64,000 bases of DNA from Oscillospiraceae bacterium (lineage in GTDB: Bacteria > Bacillota > Clostridia > Oscillospirales > Oscillospiraceae), in NCBI GenBank assembly GCA_015067835.1, contig SVLS01000004.1:1-64000 (forward strand), in the 5' to 3' direction. The notes under the pieces were generated by a model. That model was not told where the DNA came from. It worked only from the letters and a program-made list of their open reading frames with translations, and ran no database searches. Positions 60,518 to 64,000 of the stretch are shown here, one piece after another. Every line of letters begins with the position of its first letter. Position 1 is the first letter of the stretch. Both the position numbers and the translations under genes were made by a program.

Positions 60518-61237
60518 TTAACTCTCCTTTACAATCGTTCCAATATTTTCACCGCATACAACGCGGATAATATTCTTCGGGTCTTTCAGTGCAAAGCATA
60601 CCAGCGTCATGTGATTGTCCATTGCCAGCGTCATTGCAGTGGTATCCGTTGCTTTCAAGTGCCGAGCCAGCACTTCGTCGTAAGTAAGGGAATCAAATTT
60701 AACTGCTGTCGGATCCCGATTGGGGTCAGCAGAATAAATACCGTCCACATTCTTTGCAAGTAAAATGGCATCCGCCTCAATTTCCACACCACGAAGCACC
60801 GCGCCGGTGTCGGTTGTGAAATAGGGATTGCCGGTGCCTGCGGCAAACAGGACAACCTTGCCTTCATTGAGATAACGGTCAGCTGTATCCCGGGTGAAGT
60901 ATTCGCAGAATTTGTTCATCTCAACAGCGCTAAGCACACGGGCATCAACACCGTGTTTGACCAAAGCATCCGCCACCGCGATGGAGTTCATAACTGTTGC
61001 CAGCATTCCCATTGCATCTGCATGAGAGCGCTGCATCTTATCCGCGCCGTCATTGACACCACGCCAGAAATTTCCGCCGCCAATGACAATGCCCACCTGG
61101 ACACCCAGCTGTGTACATTCCCGAATGACTTCACATACCGAATTGATAACCGTAAAATCCAGTCCACGGTGGGCTTCGCCGGCCAAAGCCTCACCGCTGA
61201 TTTTGAGCAAAATGCGCTTAAACTGAACTTCCTTCAA
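60518..61237 (-). CDS. pyrH: Uridylate kinase
   Basis: This 239-residue UMP kinase of the amino-acid-kinase fold has RILLKISGEALAGE at the start, GIVIGGGNFWRG (near 50), VVLFAAGTGNPYFTTDTGA (near 128) and LLAKNVDGIYSADPNRDP. The start is TTG 61237, with AAGGGGGT 9 nt upstream. It heads the operon; rpsB and tsf, which often precede it, are not here. Confidence 0.95.
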   Translation of the reverse strand: MKEVQFKRILLKISGEALAGEAHRGLDFTVINSVCEVIRECTQLGVQVGIVIGGGNFWRGVNDGADKMQRSHADAMGMLATVMNSIAVADALVKHGVDARVLSAVEMNKFCEYFTRDTADRYLNEGKVVLFAAGTGNPYFTTDTGAVLRGVEIEADAILLAKNVDGIYSADPNRDPTAVKFDSLTYDEVLARHLKATDTTAMTLAMDNHMTLVCFALKDPKNIIRVVCGENIGTIVKES

Positions 61238-61269
61238 AGGAATCGACCCCCTTCTTTCATCTATTTCCT

Positions 61270-61298
61270 ATTTTAATATATTTCAAGCAAATTGACAA
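61270..61298 (-). promoter_or_regulatory. Promoter of the pyrH-frr-uppS-cdsA-dxr-rseP-ispG-polC operon
   Basis: On the minus strand TTGTCA (61298-61293), 17 bp, TAAAAT (61275-61270), about 33 bp before the pyrH start. Confidence 0.8.
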
Positions 61299-61410
61299 CT
61301 ATATTTTTCAACTTTCTTTAAATTGTTTTCCCTTTATTTACATTTTTTGCACCCAAAAACGAAAATACCGCACCGCAAAAGGAAAATCTGGGACAAAAAT
61401 GCAATTTTGG

Positions 61411-61439
61411 TTGCAAAACACAAAGAAATAGGTTATAAT
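61411..61439 (+). promoter_or_regulatory. Promoter of glnS
   Basis: TTGCAA (61411-61416), 17 bp, TATAAT (61434-61439), 35 bp before the start codon. Confidence 0.8.
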
Positions 61440-61473
61440 GTTGCAAGCTATTTATCCGAAAAGAGGTTTTACT

Positions 61474-63153
61474 ATGGCTGAAATGACTGAGAGCAAAAAT
61501 TTCATCCACGCTTTTATTGAAGAGGACATTGCCCCCGGCGGACAATACGCCGGTCAGACCGTGCATACCCGTTTCCCACCGGAGCCAAACGGTTATTTGC
61601 ATATCGGTCACTGCAAGGCGCTGATTATTGACTTTGGAACTGCAGAAAAGTTTGGCGGTCTTTGCAATCTTCGGATGGACGACACCAATCCCACCAAGGA
61701 AGATGTGGAATTTGTGGAAGCCATCAAAGAGGATATTCACTGGCTGGGCTTTGATTGGGGCGACCGCTTCTATTACGGCTCTGACTATTTTGAAAAGGAC
61801 TATGAATACGCCGTTGAGCTGATTCAGAAGGGTCTTGCATACGTCTGCGAGCTGACTCCCGAGCAGGCAAAGGAAATGCGGGGCGATTTGAACACGCCCG
61901 CTGTCTCTCCCTACCGGGATCGTCCCATTGAGGAAAGTCTTGACTTGTTCGCACGGATGCGTGCCGGTGAATTTGAGGACAACAAGTACACCCTGCGTGC
62001 AAAAATTGACCTTGCTTCCGGCAACTTCAACATGCGCGACCCAGTGATTTACCGGATTCGTCACATGCATCATCACCGTCAGGGCGGCAAGTGGTGTATC
62101 TACCCGATGTATGACTTTGCCCACCCCATTCAGGACGCACTGGAGGGCATCACCCATTCTCTGTGTTCTCTGGAGTTTGAGAACCATCGTCCTCTCTATA
62201 ACTGGGTTGTGGATAACGTTTCCGTTCCTCACAAGCCCCGGCAGATTGAATTTGCCAGACTTGGCATTGACCACACCGTCCTTTCCAAGCGCAAGCTGAG
62301 AGCATTGGTGGAAAACGGCTATGTTTCCGGCTGGGACGACCCCCGGATGCCCACCCTCTGCGGTCTGCGCCGCCGTGGCTATACACCCAAGGCAATTCGT
62401 AACTTCTGCGACCGTGTCGGCGTGGCAAAATCCCCCAACACCATCGAATATGCATTCCTTGAGTATTGTCTGCGTGAGGATCTAAACGAAACTGCAAAGC
62501 GGGTTATGGCAGTTGTAAAGCCCGTCAAACTGACCATCACCAATTATCCCGAGGGTCAGTCTGAAACATTCACCATCGAAAACAATCCCAACAACCCCGA
62601 AGACGGTATCCGCGAGGTCACCTTCTCCCGGGATTTGTGGATTGAAGCTGATGATTTCCTTGCTGAGCCCATTCCCAAGTATAAGCGGCTGTATCCGGAG
62701 GGACCGGAATGTCGGCTGAAAGGCGCCTATGTCATCAAGTGCACTGGCTGTGTTACCGATGAAAACGGCAATGTCACCGAGGTTCTGGCTACCTATGACC
62801 CGGATTCCAAGGGCGGCGACCCTGCCGATGGCCGTAAAATCAAAGGCGCAACCATCCACTGGGTTGATGCCAACAACTGCTGTGATGCTGAGGTGCGTCA
62901 GTACAGCAATCTGTTTGACGATGCCGACCCCGATGCAGCGAACAAGGATTTCCTTTCTTGTCTGAATCCCAATTCTCTGGAGGTTCTCACCGGCTGTAAG
63001 GTAGAAGCAAGCCTTAACAATGCAAAAGCTGGCGAATCCTATCAGTTTATGCGTTTGGGCTATTTCTGCCCGGACAGCAAGGACTCCTCTTCTGACCATT
63101 TGGTATTCAACCGCTCTGTCAGCTTGAAGGACAGCTTCAAGCCCGGTCAATAA
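61474..63153 (+). CDS. glnS: Glutaminyl-tRNA synthetase
   Basis: This 559-residue class I synthetase charges tRNA-Gln directly. It has PPEPNGYLHIGHCKA (HIGH motif, near 35-49), the LRMDDTNPTKEDVEFV region and VLSKRKL (KMSKS motif, near 270), followed by the GlnRS-type C-terminal beta-barrel domains. The HIGH-loop context with NGYLHIGH and the non-discriminating GluRS differences mark it as GlnRS. Many Firmicutes lack GlnRS and use GatCAB amidation instead. AAGAGG precedes the ATG. Confidence 0.95.
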   Translation: MAEMTESKNFIHAFIEEDIAPGGQYAGQTVHTRFPPEPNGYLHIGHCKALIIDFGTAEKFGGLCNLRMDDTNPTKEDVEFVEAIKEDIHWLGFDWGDRFYYGSDYFEKDYEYAVELIQKGLAYVCELTPEQAKEMRGDLNTPAVSPYRDRPIEESLDLFARMRAGEFEDNKYTLRAKIDLASGNFNMRDPVIYRIRHMHHHRQGGKWCIYPMYDFAHPIQDALEGITHSLCSLEFENHRPLYNWVVDNVSVPHKPRQIEFARLGIDHTVLSKRKLRALVENGYVSGWDDPRMPTLCGLRRRGYTPKAIRNFCDRVGVAKSPNTIEYAFLEYCLREDLNETAKRVMAVVKPVKLTITNYPEGQSETFTIENNPNNPEDGIREVTFSRDLWIEADDFLAEPIPKYKRLYPEGPECRLKGAYVIKCTGCVTDENGNVTEVLATYDPDSKGGDPADGRKIKGATIHWVDANNCCDAEVRQYSNLFDDADPDAANKDFLSCLNPNSLEVLTGCKVEASLNNAKAGESYQFMRLGYFCPDSKDSSSDHLVFNRSVSLKDSFKPGQ

Positions 63154-63157
63154 AAGC

Positions 63158-63187
63158 AAGACCGCCGGTTTCCCGGCGGTCTTTTTT
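63158..63187. terminator. Bidirectional terminator between convergent genes
   Basis: AAGACCGCCGG and CCGGCGGTCTT (63158-63183) form an 11-bp stem with a TTTC loop, followed by T runs. Confidence 0.9.
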
Positions 63188-63188
63188 G

Positions 63189-64000
63189 TTAAAATGTTGC
63201 CACTTCCTCCGCCGCAGGTGCGGCAGGCTCAACAGAAATGGCCGTCAAAATCGGGCCAAGCTCACCTTGATACAGGGTATGCTTTTCCACGGAAATTTTT
63301 GCAGTAACGCTCACCCAAGAGCGGGATTCCAGCGTTTGTGCCTGTTCATATCGGCAAGGAATGCCGCAGAACTGAATATCATCGATACAGCAGGTCATCA
63401 CGAACCGCCCGGGTGCAAACATTCCGTTTTTATCCCGGCGAAGCATCGCCACCTGTGCCTTGAAGGAGACGGTCTTATCCCGGTACTTTTCCGGCTCTTC
63501 CGTCACATCCCGATACCACAAAGCATAGTCCTCGTCCTTGATTTCGATCACCGGTGCGTTGATGTCAAAGGGCAGCGGATCCTGCACATCATCAAAGGCA
63601 GTAGAACCGTCTGTAAAATCGTAGAGAATGTCAATTCTTCGATTGGCAGCACGGGCAATCTTATGATAAGGCATCGTATCCTGCCCCACCTCAAGCCGGT
63701 TAAATACCACCATCTGTGCGCCTACCAGCTTGTCCATCACCAGATTGCGCATATTGGCATTGTAGGTCATAAAGGTTGTGGAATCTGCAAACATCACTTC
63801 CTGAGCAACCACCCAATCCTCCGGAAAGCGGGTGTAAAGATCTCCCACCATCTGCATACCATTCAGCTCCGCCACCACACGCTGTGCCTTGTGCTTCTTA
63901 GCCAGAGCCTGCAGCTCCTTTGTGGTAACGGTCTCCTGATTCAATGTATACAAAAATACGCTGTCGTGGGGGTAGGCAGAAAAATCAAACTCTTCTTCCC
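63189..64000 (-). CDS. CobW/G3E-GTPase-like protein with C-terminal DUF1980-like domain (3' part only)
   Basis: The frame stays open to the window edge, so the N-terminal part, with the expected P-loop, is outside. The visible 270 residues hold a CobW-like middle region (VVAELNGMQMVGDLYTRFP, EVMFADSTTFMTYNANMRNLVMDKL, VVFNRLE near the G4 motif) and a beta-rich C-terminus (from about DYALWYRDVTEEPEKYRDKTVSFKAQVAMLR, with TCCIDDIQFCGIPCRY) like YcgQ/DUF1980. Such proteins in Clostridia are thought to be linked to metal handling, but no role is proven. A TTG at 63953 is not a likely start because coding continues upstream. Confidence 0.7.
   Translation of the reverse strand, partial: EEEFDFSAYPHDSVFLYTLNQETVTTKELQALAKKHKAQRVVAELNGMQMVGDLYTRFPEDWVVAQEVMFADSTTFMTYNANMRNLVMDKLVGAQMVVFNRLEVGQDTMPYHKIARAANRRIDILYDFTDGSTAFDDVQDPLPFDINAPVIEIKDEDYALWYRDVTEEPEKYRDKTVSFKAQVAMLRRDKNGMFAPGRFVMTCCIDDIQFCGIPCRYEQAQTLESRSWVSVTAKISVEKHTLYQGELGPILTAISVEPAAPAAEEVATF

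Noticed and set aside
61318..62274. Open minus-strand frame across the start of glnS
   Set aside because: It covers the glnS promoter and N-terminus in antisense and has no recognisable domain.

Overview
The window looks like a chromosomal segment of an anaerobic, endospore-forming Clostridia species, most likely of the Oscillospirales/Ruminococcaceae type. This rests on a complete spoIIIAA-AH operon, two replicative polymerases (PolC and DnaE), a group II-type ECF transporter module, DUF4317/DUF1292/DUF1385 proteins, a clostridial-type GlnRS, and sigma-A promoters with 17-bp spacers throughout. The taxonomic call is an inference from gene content only.

Layout. (1) Positions 1-2348 are the right end of an integrative element: the tail of an unknown gene, a TnpW-like small protein and a large serine recombinase whose stop codon abuts a 5'-truncated cotJC (spore-coat Mn-catalase-like) gene. 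The element therefore appears to sit inside cotJC. (2) 2371-4787 (-): aroF-pheA, preceded by a strong promoter, a Phe-rich leader peptide and an attenuator. (3) 4846-8932: flavin reductase-like protein, alpha/beta hydrolase, cytidylate kinase-like protein, an unknown membrane protein and DUF4317. (4) 8935-17937 (-): a long run of tightly packed genes: propeller-type lipoprotein, OmpR-family response regulator, histidine kinase, DUF1385, prmC, recA, recX, rimO, pgsA. (5) 17939-23298 (-): murB-whiA-dnaE. (6) 23361-27750: polyferredoxin, Thr/Pro-repeat lipoprotein, degenerate PyrF-like protein, a tiny membrane protein, and a zinc-ribbon Clp ATPase. (7) 27810-34822 (-): class A PBP, SAM methyltransferase, ecfA1-ecfA2-ecfT, truA. 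(8) 34886-38409 (+): a small protein, DUF1292, a probable 6S RNA, a parvulin-type foldase and a TSUP transporter split into two halves; ruvX and tspO lie opposite. (9) 39464-41918 (+): rpmG-secE-nusG-rplK-rplA, with two L1-stalk-like leader elements. (10) 41931-46100 (-): asp23-nusB-TsaD-like-xseA-xseB-ispA. (11) 46130-50721 (-): the spoIIIA operon. (12) 50727-61298 (-): pyrH-frr-uppS-cdsA-dxr-rseP-ispG-polC. (13) 61411-64000: glnS and the 3' part of a convergent CobW-like gene.

Most of the window is housekeeping and runs on the minus strand in long operons with overlapping starts and stops. The parts that are not routine are the element in cotJC (possibly a sporulation-excised intervening element), the Phe attenuator of aroF-pheA, the paired L1-stalk mimics before rplK and rplA, the 6S RNA candidate, the zinc-ribbon insertion in the PBP, the PyrF paralogue without its catalytic motif, and the split TSUP pair. 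No CRISPR array, rRNA or tRNA was seen.
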